The notes beneath the pieces were generated by a model, which worked only from the letters and a program-made list of their open reading frames with translations, ran no database searches and had not been told where the DNA came from. A stretch of 64,000 nt of DNA from RUG100 sp050953425 (GTDB lineage: Bacteria > Bacillota > Clostridia > Peptostreptococcales > Anaerovoracaceae). Positions 25,068 through 33,164 of the stretch are shown here, piece after piece. The stretch spans positions 310,001-374,000 of the forward strand of contig JBMNMQ010000003.1 in assembly GCA_050953425.1 (NCBI GenBank), read 5' to 3'. The stretch's first letter is position 1, and the number at the start of each line of letters is the position of its first letter. The position numbers and the translations under genes were made by a program.

Positions 25068-25637
25068 ATGTCCAGAAAACTACTGATTATCATTACCGCG
25101 GCGGCGCTGGCGGCGACACTGGCAGTGTCATCGGCGGCACTGGCTGCGCAGACACATGTCAATCACCTGCGGGCGGATGGCGCGGCACGGCTGGAAAAGA
25201 TGGTGAACCTCAGCGATTACCGCAAAGCGGAACGCGCTAAAGTGAAAGCCATCCTGATCAATGCGAAGCACAGCATCGACAAAGAAAAATCATCGGCGGC
25301 CATCAACCGCACCATCGATGAGGCGAAAACAGCTATCGCCGGAATCAAGACGGACGCGCAGTACGACAAAGCTGAAGCAAAAGCGAGGGCCCGCGCCCGT
25401 GCCAGGGCGGCCAAAGCAAAGAGAGAACGCGAGGCGGCGAGAGCCGCAGCTGAGGCGGAGCAGGAAGCTGCCGCGGCGGCGGAAGAGGAGGATGACTACA
25501 GCAGTTCCGACAGTTCCGGCAGCTACAGCGATTCCGCCGGCTACGGAGGCTCTTCCTCCGGCGGCAGTTCGTCCTCTTCGCAGGACTCGCATAATTCCGA
25601 AGGGTGTGTAGATGATGACGCAGCGAACTACTATTGA
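25068..25637 (+). CDS. Secreted coiled-coil protein with Ser/Gly-rich tail
   Basis: 189 residues; strong aggagggcgagc before ATG, 10 nt after paralogue B. Signal peptide (1-27, ...AALAAQ). Residues ~38-150 are a long charged helix rich in Ala, Lys, Arg and Glu (EAKARARARARAAKAKRERE), a likely coiled coil. The last ~40 residues are a Ser/Gly/Tyr-rich low-complexity tail ending CVDDDAANYY. No known family. The reading frame overlaps the start of the acyltransferase gene by 26 nt. Confidence 0.7.
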   Translation: MSRKLLIIITAAALAATLAVSSAALAAQTHVNHLRADGAARLEKMVNLSDYRKAERAKVKAILINAKHSIDKEKSSAAINRTIDEAKTAIAGIKTDAQYDKAEAKARARARARAAKAKREREAARAAAEAEQEAAAAAEEEDDYSSSDSSGSYSDSAGYGGSSSGGSSSSSQDSHNSEGCVDDDAANYY

Positions 25638-26628
25638 TGCTTTTGTTTATCTGCGCATAGCGGCCTGTTTTGGCATCGTTGTGCTGCACAGTCTCTTCGC
25701 GACAACGGTCTACTACGATGACAGTCTGGCGCAGGGACAGCTCTATGGCGCAGCGGCTGCCGAACATCTGCTGATGTGGTGCGTGCCGTGCTTTCTGATG
25801 GTGACCGGCGCGCTGCTGCTGGATCCGCAGCGGGAAGTGCCGCTGGAGAAGCTGTTCGGCAGGTACATCCGCCGCATCGCCGTGGCGCTGGTGCTGTTCA
25901 CCTTTATCTTTCAGCTGCTGGATTTTCTGGTCGGCGAAAACAGTACCCTGATACCGGGCTTTTTCCGCGATCTGATCTACGGGAAGAGTTGGGCGCACAT
26001 GTGGTATCTGTACCTGATCCTCGGTCTCTATCTGCTGCTGCCGGCGTACAAGGCAGTCATCGACCGGGTTTCGGATCGGGCGCTGCAGTATCTGATCGCG
26101 GTGCTGCTCGTTTTCACGTCGGTGATTCCGGTGCTGCAGCACTTTGGCATGCCGGTCGCGTTCTACATCTCGACCAGCCTTGTCTATCCGCTCTATCTAT
26201 TGCTCGGATACTATATCCATACGCGCAAGATGGATCAGGCTATGGTATGGCTGCTGCTGTGCGGCTGCTCCGCGGCATTGGTTGTGCTGACGGCGCTGCG
26301 CTGGAGCGGCGCGGGCCATGTGGACGGCTTTGAACAGCTGTTCGGCTATGCTTCTCCGCTGGTCGTCGGCCAGGCCTGCGGCGTCTTCGGACTGCTTGAC
26401 AATATCAAGTATTCGCCGGCACCGGCTTTCTGGCGCAGTGTCGACCGCTGCACCTTCGGCATCTATCTGATCCACATGATCTTCATTCACTGGATCTTTA
26501 AATGGCAGCACATCAACCCGTTTGAATACGGCGCCTGGTTCTTCCCGGTATCGGCGGTGGTGTTCTTCCTGATCTCCTACGCGATCGCCTGGGCGGTCCG
26601 GAAGATTCCGAAGGTTGATCTGCTGTAG
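25612..26628 (+). CDS. Acyltransferase family 3 membrane protein (OatA/YiaH-type)
   Basis: 338 residues; ATG at 25612 (an ATG three bases on is equally possible), gaaggg upstream, inside the end of the previous gene. About ten membrane segments. Family marks: FVYLRIAACFGIVVLHSLF with the conserved His, MVTGALLLDP, HMWYLYLILGLYLLLPAYK, and GIYLIHMIFIHWIFK near the end. It lacks the extracellular SGNH domain of full-length OatA. Predicted to O-acylate a surface carbohydrate or peptidoglycan; its neighbours are surface proteins, so a wall substrate is likely. Confidence 0.87.
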   Translation: MMTQRTTIDAFVYLRIAACFGIVVLHSLFATTVYYDDSLAQGQLYGAAAAEHLLMWCVPCFLMVTGALLLDPQREVPLEKLFGRYIRRIAVALVLFTFIFQLLDFLVGENSTLIPGFFRDLIYGKSWAHMWYLYLILGLYLLLPAYKAVIDRVSDRALQYLIAVLLVFTSVIPVLQHFGMPVAFYISTSLVYPLYLLLGYYIHTRKMDQAMVWLLLCGCSAALVVLTALRWSGAGHVDGFEQLFGYASPLVVGQACGVFGLLDNIKYSPAPAFWRSVDRCTFGIYLIHMIFIHWIFKWQHINPFEYGAWFFPVSAVVFFLISYAIAWAVRKIPKVDLL

Positions 26629-26792
26629 CGGGACGGCGGAAGCCGAACGGGAAAGCACGGAGGCTGATCACGGGAAACGGCTGCAAGCTGCCGGACGAAG
26701 AAGAGGTCGCACAGATCTATCGGGAGAGCCTGTAAGTGCCGTACTGTGCGTCCGCTGCACTGCCGTTTCCCTGGTACATATATCGGACCTGA

Positions 26793-26852
26793 CCGTGTAC
26801 TCCGAAGCTATGCATTCAAAGGCCGTGTACTCCGAAGCTATGCATTCAAAGA
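26793..26852. repeat. Two tandem copies of a 30-bp unit
   Basis: ccgtgtactccgaagctatg plus cattcaaagg is found at 26793-26822 and 26823-26852 with one change, followed by the start of a third copy. The gap 26629-26936 has no gene that I can support. Confidence 0.85.
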
Positions 26853-26936
26853 CCGTGCGCTTCGGGTATGGCAATTCGGACTGCACGATTCACCCCGGTC
26901 AGTTCTCCGGTTGTCCCGGGATGACGGGGAAGGGTC

Positions 26937-28379
26937 TTATCGAGAAGGTTTCTTATTGGATCCGTTCTTTTTCTTGGACTTATTCTTTGATTTCTTCGCC
27001 TTTTCAAGGTTCTTGCCGGTGCCGAGGATGATCTTGGTGCTGGTCGAGCTGTAGTCGCTGCTGTTGAAGCGATAGCGCTTTTTCACTTTGCCGTTGACTT
27101 TGACCACCTTCCACAGCTCGGCCGAGTAGCCGGTGGAACCGTAGGATTTGACGACACGGGTGCCCGCTTTCATATTGGGATCGCGCTCGACGACCTTCTC
27201 GGAAGGGCCGTAAACGCCCAGCGTCTTGGAGACGAACTGGACTTTGCGGTTTTTGGGCCGGGTTTCCCTGCCGAAGATCGTGAATTTGATCTTTTTGTTC
27301 TTCGTGCGGCCGTAGATGTAGACCGGTGTGTCGGTGCTGTTGACGAACTTGAAGTCCTTTTCGTCACCGGCGATGGTGGCGTCGGCGGACAGGGGCACAT
27401 AATAGATCCACAGAGAGTGCGGGTGGCGCTCCTTGACCTTCAGTTCGGCGCGGATGACGGCGTTGTAGAGCGTTGTCGCCACCTGACAGATGCCGCCGCC
27501 GTAATCATCGACGTGCTCGTCGCCGACGATGGTCGGCGCCAGCTCGTAGCCGTTGGCCGCGGTGAGCGGGGCCACGGCGTCATGCGTAGAAAACGTCTTG
27601 CCGGGCTGCACGACGGTGCCGTTGATCAGCCGGGCGCCGTTGGCGATGTTCTGACAGCGGCCCCAGGCCGAGGTGCTGTAGTCGGTGGTGTAGGTGCCGA
27701 GAATGTCGGTGAGTCCCTTGAAGTCAGCCGCGGTGTATTTTGGCTTCTGCGTCGTTGTCTTCAGCTTGACGGTGAGATCGCCGCCGTCCCAGCTGTGCTC
27801 GACTGCTTTGCGGACGACATCAACCGAGGCGTCGACTTTTACTTTATGTCCATAACGCTCGGGGAGGATAACGCCCTTGTGATGCCGCTCGACAATGCGG
27901 GCGCTGCGGAGAGTCGTCTTCAGGCGGCCGGCGTTCTTTTGCAGCAGGGAGCGGATTTCGTTCTCGGGCCAGTTGACCTCCAGGGGCAGGACGTAATCGC
28001 CGTCACCGTGCCGGGTCTTCCAGACTTTTGTGAAGCGCGCAGGCAGGCTGCCGCTGCGGCCGACCTTGTAAGCCGCACTGACGGAGTCGGCGACGCGGTA
28101 ATCGAGCGCCAGACTGCGCCAGCTGCAGCTCTTTTTCTTCTTGCCGGCCTGCAGGATCAGGCGGCTGCTGCCGCTCTGCGTGATTTTGTCCCGCAGCGCC
28201 TGCGCCGCCTCGTCGCGGGTCAGGCCGCCGAGGTCGACGCCGGCCACTGAAATATTCGCCAGGATGCAGTTGTCGGAAGCCGCAATCGCCCGGTTCGTGT
28301 ACACAAACATGCCGATGAACGGAATCGCGATCACAAGAGCCGCGATCACGACGCATCGGATAATGACTTTCTTCTTCAT
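26937..28379 (-). CDS. VanW-family surface protein with G5-type C-terminus
   Basis: 480 residues. A single N-terminal membrane anchor (about 5-27) is followed by a pair of peptidoglycan-binding-like repeats (YoaR type) starting ILANISVAGVDLGGLTRDEA. The VanW domain (~220-355) contains YSTSAWGRCQNIANGARLINGTVVQPG, GDEHVDDYGGGICQVATTLYNAVI and ERHPHSLWIYYVP (read in pieces). Then a G5-like beta segment and a Lys/Ser-rich tail (KNKSKKKNGSNKK). Extracytoplasmic. The biochemical role of VanW domains is not established. It faces the surface cluster in convergent orientation. Confidence 0.87.
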   Translation of the reverse strand: MKKKVIIRCVVIAALVIAIPFIGMFVYTNRAIAASDNCILANISVAGVDLGGLTRDEAAQALRDKITQSGSSRLILQAGKKKKSCSWRSLALDYRVADSVSAAYKVGRSGSLPARFTKVWKTRHGDGDYVLPLEVNWPENEIRSLLQKNAGRLKTTLRSARIVERHHKGVILPERYGHKVKVDASVDVVRKAVEHSWDGGDLTVKLKTTTQKPKYTAADFKGLTDILGTYTTDYSTSAWGRCQNIANGARLINGTVVQPGKTFSTHDAVAPLTAANGYELAPTIVGDEHVDDYGGGICQVATTLYNAVIRAELKVKERHPHSLWIYYVPLSADATIAGDEKDFKFVNSTDTPVYIYGRTKNKKIKFTIFGRETRPKNRKVQFVSKTLGVYGPSEKVVERDPNMKAGTRVVKSYGSTGYSAELWKVVKVNGKVKKRYRFNSSDYSSTSTKIILGTGKNLEKAKKSKNKSKKKNGSNKKPSR

Positions 28380-28627
28380 GGCACTACAGAGAATTTCCTT
28401 TCATTTTCACACTGATTGCTCCACATTTTTTCGATGCTGCTGCCCGGGCGCGATTCTTCCTGAATGCTGTTCTTTGTCTGCTGTAAATGCCTGTCTGGTG
28501 AGAAGTCTGATCGTCGGGTGCGGCGGTGCCGGCTGCATGACCGCGGCGGTTTGGCTGCGTTTCATACGATCCGGTGATTTGCGCTGCGGCTGCCGCGCAC
28601 CGCGGTGGTTTTGCCTGCGCGGCTGTG

Positions 28628-28875
28628 CTTCTGCGGCCTGCCGCGTTCGCGCTGTCTTGCTGCGTTCGCTGTTTTCTGCCGCATTTCTGCGGTCTGCTGC
28701 GTTCGCACTGTCTTGCTGCGTTCGCTGTTTTCTGCCGCATTTCTGCGGTCTGCCGCGTTCGCACTGTCTTGCTGCGTTCGCTGTTTTCTGCCGCATTTCT
28801 GCGGTCTGCTGCGTTCGCGCTGTCTTGCTGCGTTCGCTGTTTTCTGCCGCATTTCTGCGGCCTGCCGCGCTCACC
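28628..28875. repeat. Tandem repeat, 56-bp unit, over four copies
   Basis: The unit contains ctgccgcatttctgcggtct, then gctgcgttcgcactgtcttg, then ctgcgttcgctgtttt. Copies are exactly 56 bp apart (gcatttctgcgg at 28681, 28737, 28793, 28849). Each copy holds a small inverted repeat CCGCA-TTTC-TGCGG. 56 is not a multiple of 3, so the long frames here are artefacts. The rest of 28380-29290 shows no gene. Confidence 0.9.
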
Positions 28876-29293
28876 GCTGTCTTCTGTCTGTCGCTCGGGA
28901 CTGCATCCCTTCTCTATTATACAGGACTTTGCGGAAAATGGGAAATATTTCTTGAAGGCGGGCGGGGAGTTTGCCGGCATTTTTCAATATTTTTCGATAT
29001 CCATGCATGGTTTACTGATATTCGGCGGAAAAAGAAAGTCCGGTTCTGTTCGGTCTGTCCGAAACAAGTCAGCGCACGTGGGTGCGGAGCGCGGCGATAT
29101 ACCGATCCGCTGACGGGCAAAGCGCGCCAGTGCGCGCGTGAGTGCGGGGCGCGGGACGCGGCGAGGTCTGCAAAGCGTTCGCGCGGCGGGACCGGTGTTC
29201 GAGCGGGAATCGTCAGGCATCGAACCGATCCGTCCGATGGGGATTCACAGCATTTTACAGAGTCATTAAACGGACAGTATAAGCTGCCGGTTA

Positions 29294-29302
29294 TGGTATA
29301 AT
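29294..29302 (+). promoter_or_regulatory. Extended -10 for the gene at 29420
   Basis: TGG-TATAAT at 29294-29302; -35 not clear. About 118 nt before the chosen ATG. Confidence 0.45.
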
Positions 29303-29419
29303 CAAAGTGCAACAGGGGCGGTGGCGTCTCGGAGAGCAGATCCCGGCACGATCGATCAGCTGGCTGTCGAGCCTGCGGCTCCGGCGAGGACAAAGCTGCT
29401 GCCCCGGGAGGATGACGCG

Positions 29420-30856
29420 ATGAAGTGGAATGGTGTCTATCGAGAGTCCGGAAATCGGAATGCAGAGCCGCTGCGCGGCGGCTTCGTACCGCCATGCGAA
29501 GCGGATCGTCCGCGGTCGTTTTCCGGTGCGGAAATCCTCCGCTGTGCGGCGAGACAGAACGGGTCGGCGCCGACAGGTGAGAATCCGGCGGCCGGAGAAC
29601 CCCCCGCGCAGGGGAACGGTGCATCGGGACATTCTCAACAGGGGAGCGCTGCGCCGAAACATCCCGTACAAGAAAACAATACACCGCAATATTCCATACA
29701 GGGAAACAACGCACAGGAACATCCAGCACAGAGAAGCAGCGCACCACAGCAAGCTGCGCAGGGGAACAGCGCGCGGGAAACCGCTGCACAGAAAAGCTGC
29801 GCGCAGAACATCCATGAATCGAACCAGCAGAGTGCCGCGATGACGAACGGCGGGAACCCCGCCGGCGGCGCGTCGCGGTCTTTGTCTGCCGCCGGAGGCC
29901 GGCTCGGCTGGCAGGCGCGGCGGCTGCGGAAAAAGATAGAACGGCTTACCGCCGCCCTCAGGGAGGCAGAAAAGCTGGTGCCGTCCGGCCTGCATTTCGA
30001 CGAAGAAACGCGTCAGCAAAAGCGCGCCCGCAGGAAGGCCGGGCGGCTGGCCGAAAAACTGGCTGCCGCAAAGCAGAAGGCCACGCGGCTGGAATGGAAA
30101 GCCGTCCGACGGGATCAGAAAAAGGCTCAGAGCACAGCCGCGGCACGGGCGGCGAGAGAAGAACAGGAGCAGAAAAAGCGCCGGAAAAAAGAGGAAAAGA
30201 CTGCCAAAAAGCTGGAGGCAGAGGAACGCAGACAGGAACAGAAACGCCGGAAAGAGCAGGAAAAGACTCTTTCCAAACTGGAACGCACGCAGGCAAAGCG
30301 AGACAAAGACCAGGCTGCGCAGGAAGAAAAAGCACGGCGGAAAGACGCTCGCAGCGGCGGGCTCCGCCTCTCTGACGGCGGAGCTTCCAAGGAGAAGGGA
30401 GCGGCCGCGGCCAAGGCCGAGCAGCGCCCGGTCATCAGGGACTCGGATCCCAACGCACCGCTGAAGAAGATCGCCGCCGCGCAGGAAGACCTGCGGGAGC
30501 TGATGATTCAGGCGGACGCCGCCGGCCGGCAGGCGCAAAAGCAGTGGAACTCCAATGCGGATCCGAAGGCTGTGTCACAGGCAGAAGCGGAAATCGCGGC
30601 GGCAAAGCAGCAGCTGGCCGCGGCCAAGTTTCGGCTGGATAATGTGGAGGAAGTGGAAACGGCGCGGCGGGAAGAGGAGAAGAAAATCAATCGGCAGATC
30701 ATCATCATACTTGCTGTGCTGTTTGGCGGCCTTGCCGGCATCTTGCTGCTGTGGTTTCTTGCCCGCGATGTTCTGATCACCATTGCCGCCATCATCCTGA
30801 TGCCGTTCGTGCTGCATCTGGCGAAAATTCAGGATAAACCGGGGCGGAGGCGGTGA
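29420..30856 (+). CDS. Highly charged coiled-coil protein with two C-terminal membrane segments
   Basis: 478 residues from an ATG after gggagg; an in-frame start at 29321 lacks a site. Residues ~55-150 are Gln/Asn/Ala-rich with irregular repeats (QGNGASGH, QGSAAPKH, QENNTPQY, QGNNAQEH). Residues ~160-330 are a long Lys/Arg/Glu/Gln helix, a predicted coiled coil. A second helical region (~350-430) follows. Two hydrophobic segments close the protein (IIIILAVLFGGLAGILLLWFL and VLITIAAIILMPFVLHLA), so it is tail-anchored with most of it in the cytoplasm or, less likely, outside. No family recognised. The low-complexity N-terminus makes homology searches unreliable. Confidence 0.7.
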   Translation: MKWNGVYRESGNRNAEPLRGGFVPPCEADRPRSFSGAEILRCAARQNGSAPTGENPAAGEPPAQGNGASGHSQQGSAAPKHPVQENNTPQYSIQGNNAQEHPAQRSSAPQQAAQGNSARETAAQKSCAQNIHESNQQSAAMTNGGNPAGGASRSLSAAGGRLGWQARRLRKKIERLTAALREAEKLVPSGLHFDEETRQQKRARRKAGRLAEKLAAAKQKATRLEWKAVRRDQKKAQSTAAARAAREEQEQKKRRKKEEKTAKKLEAEERRQEQKRRKEQEKTLSKLERTQAKRDKDQAAQEEKARRKDARSGGLRLSDGGASKEKGAAAAKAEQRPVIRDSDPNAPLKKIAAAQEDLRELMIQADAAGRQAQKQWNSNADPKAVSQAEAEIAAAKQQLAAAKFRLDNVEEVETARREEEKKINRQIIIILAVLFGGLAGILLLWFLARDVLITIAAIILMPFVLHLAKIQDKPGRRR

Positions 30857-30971
30857 CGAACATTCAAGGGTTAACTCTGACGGTGAAACTGTTTCTACTT
30901 GTGAGTAATGGGTCCGAATGCCAGGGGGATCGAATGTAACCGTGGTTTCGCTGGTTACCCTATCTCTGCTG

Positions 30972-30980
30972 TGCTATAAT
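30972..30980 (+). promoter_or_regulatory. Extended -10 for the defence operon
   Basis: TGC-TATAAT at 30972-30980, about 46 nt upstream of the MazG-like start codon. The -35 is poor. Confidence 0.5.
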
Positions 30981-31026
30981 ATTGACTATAGTTTATCCGA
31001 ATATACAGAAACTGTCGGGAGAAAAC

Positions 31027-31341
31027 ATGAAGGAGATCACAAAAGAACTGGCTGAATTCAATACCGAGCGTGACTGGGATCAGTTCCACACACCGGAGAA
31101 CTTGGCAAAATCGATAGCCATTGAAGCCGGCGAACTGCTGGAGTGTTTCCAATGGAATGATCAATTTGATCACCAGGCCGTCTGTGATGAATTGGCGGAC
31201 GTCTTTTCCTACTGTTTCATGCTGGCGGATAAACTCGATGTTGATGTAAAAGAAATCGTGCTGAATAAACTGGAAAAAACGAAGAAAAAATACCCGGTGG
31301 AAAAGTGCCGGGGCATCAGTACGAAGTACGATAAATTGTAG
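31027..31341 (+). CDS. MazG-like nucleotide pyrophosphohydrolase
   Basis: 104 residues from the ATG at 31027, within the RS21-C6/MazG-like size range. The metal-binding pattern of all-alpha NTP pyrophosphatases is visible: IEAGELLECFQW (E33, E36, E39) and DELADVFSYCFMLADKL (E55, D58). Substrate is probably a non-canonical or free (d)NTP. It opens a four-gene unit with a GIY-YIG/helicase protein and McrBC. In such settings MazG-like enzymes may deplete nucleotides or act as regulators; that is inference. Confidence 0.85.
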   Translation: MKEITKELAEFNTERDWDQFHTPENLAKSIAIEAGELLECFQWNDQFDHQAVCDELADVFSYCFMLADKLDVDVKEIVLNKLEKTKKKYPVEKCRGISTKYDKL

Positions 31342-31352
31342 AGTGATTTGTG

Positions 31353-33164
31353 ATGGAACGAATTGAGAGTGTACCTTTTGATAGCCATACTCCACAGAGG
31401 ATCCGGGAGATGCGGTTCGGCGTCAACTGGCCGGTGGTCTATGTTATCAATAACGACGAGGAAGCTTATGTCGGCGAGACCGTCGATGCAGCCAACCGCA
31501 GCAGTCAGCATCTTCAGAATGAAGAGCGGCGCCGCCTGCGGCAGATCAGTGTGATCAGCGACAGCACCTTCAATATCTCCGTGATCATGGATCTGGAATC
31601 CTTCCTGATCCAGCACATGTCCTCTGACGGGAAGTTCCGCTTGCAGAACAGCAACCGCGGCCTTGCGTCCCATAACTATTACCAAAGAGAAGATTACGAG
31701 AAAACATTCGGGAAGATCTGGCAGCAGCTGCATTCGCGGGAGCTTGTCGATCATTCCATTGCGGACATCGAAAATTCCGAGCTGTTCAAGTACTCGCCCT
31801 ACAAGGCGCTGACGTCGGAACAATACGACGTACTGCTGCAGCTGCTGCACCTGCTGGCAGAACAGAGCGAGCGCGATCAAACAGCGGCGCAGAAAAGGAG
31901 CAGCGCGCAGGAGGGCGGGCAGCCGACATCCTTGGATATGGACAAGGGTGAAGCATGCGCAGCGCAGCGCGGCATGACGATGCTGGTCAGCGGCAGTGCC
32001 GGCACGGGTAAAACCGTCCTGGCCGTTTATTTGATGAAACTGCTGCATGAAAATCTGCAGCCGACGGATATCGATACGACGGGGAACTTGACGGAAACAG
32101 GGAATATTTCGGCGCTGCTGGATCAAATTCACCTGAAAAAGGTCGGGCTGGTCATTCCTCAGCAGTCGCTGCGTTCGACGCTCCATCAGGTTTTTCGCAG
32201 TATCAAAGATGTATCCGGGAAAATGATTCTCAGCCCGAGTGAAGCGGCTGGGCAGCAGTTTGATCTTCTGATCGTCGATGAAGCACACCGCCTGCGACGG
32301 CGGAAAGCTTTGGCACAGTATCTCGCTTTTGATAACAACAACACAAAGCTGGGACTGGGCAAAGAGGGAACCGAACTGGACTGGATCCTGTGCAGCAGCC
32401 GAAATCAAATATTATTTTATGACAGCTCCCAGTCAGTCAAACCGGCAGATATTCCCAAAGCGCGCTTTGAACAGCTGCGCCGGCAGACCGGGACGGTCAG
32501 TGTGACACTGCGGACACAGCTGCGCTGCGAAGGCGGCGAAGCTTACATCGACTACGTAAAATCAATCCTCGATGATCAGGTGGAGATCAAACGACAGGCA
32601 GTCTCCAATTACGAGTTCAAATTGTTTGATCATGTCGAGGATATGGTGCAGGCGATCAAAGAAAAAGATCAACACTATGGTCTCTGCCGTACCGTGGCCG
32701 GGTTTGCCTGGAGATGGGTGACAAAGCCGACGAACAAGAAAAAACTGAAAGAAAAAGGAAAACCGGTGCCCGATTACGATATTGAAATCGAAGGTCACCG
32801 ATATATATGGAATACCACCGATAAGGACTGGGTCAACTCGGCCAATGCCGTCAACGAAATCGGCTGTATCCACACAGTGCAGGGGTATGATTTGAACTAT
32901 GCCGGAGTGATCTTCGGCAACGAGATTGGATATGATCAGGAAACGAAAACTTTCCGTATCGACAAATCTAATTATCATGATCATATCGGCAAGACCGCTC
33001 TCGACAGCGATGAGCAGTTGAAGGAATATATCCTTAATATCTACGCGACTCTGATGACGCGCGGGATCCGAGGGACATACCTGTATGCCTGTGATGAGGG
33101 ACTGCGGGAGTACTTGAAAGGATACGCAGAGACGTGGAAGGGAATGGATAAAGAGGATGAGTAA
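31353..33164 (+). CDS. GIY-YIG nuclease fused to SLFN-g3/DUF2075 helicase
   Basis: 603 residues from the ATG at 31353. The N-terminal ~100 residues fit a GIY-YIG nuclease: PVVYVIN (GIY strand), AYVGET (YIG strand), Arg49 and Glu82 as catalytic candidates. A ~100-residue linker leads to the DUF2075 (Schlafen group 3 helicase) domain: Walker A GSAGTGKTVLAVYLMKLL near 212-219, Walker B LLIVDEAHRLRRRK, and LRTQLRCEGGEAYIDY, with C-terminal motif VQGYDLNYAGVIFG. Proteins of this design are common in defence islands beside MazG-like genes. Start is 11 nt after the MazG-like stop; the McrB frame overlaps its end. Confidence 0.85.
   Translation: MERIESVPFDSHTPQRIREMRFGVNWPVVYVINNDEEAYVGETVDAANRSSQHLQNEERRRLRQISVISDSTFNISVIMDLESFLIQHMSSDGKFRLQNSNRGLASHNYYQREDYEKTFGKIWQQLHSRELVDHSIADIENSELFKYSPYKALTSEQYDVLLQLLHLLAEQSERDQTAAQKRSSAQEGGQPTSLDMDKGEACAAQRGMTMLVSGSAGTGKTVLAVYLMKLLHENLQPTDIDTTGNLTETGNISALLDQIHLKKVGLVIPQQSLRSTLHQVFRSIKDVSGKMILSPSEAAGQQFDLLIVDEAHRLRRRKALAQYLAFDNNNTKLGLGKEGTELDWILCSSRNQILFYDSSQSVKPADIPKARFEQLRRQTGTVSVTLRTQLRCEGGEAYIDYVKSILDDQVEIKRQAVSNYEFKLFDHVEDMVQAIKEKDQHYGLCRTVAGFAWRWVTKPTNKKKLKEKGKPVPDYDIEIEGHRYIWNTTDKDWVNSANAVNEIGCIHTVQGYDLNYAGVIFGNEIGYDQETKTFRIDKSNYHDHIGKTALDSDEQLKEYILNIYATLMTRGIRGTYLYACDEGLREYLKGYAETWKGMDKEDE

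Noticed and set aside
28628..28875. CRISPR array
   Set aside because: Units are contiguous tandem copies without unique spacers; no cas genes in the window.
28384..28980. Repetitive frames RNAAENSERSKT / CRISAVCRVRTVLL
   Set aside because: Produced by the 56-bp repeat in every frame; unit not a multiple of 3.
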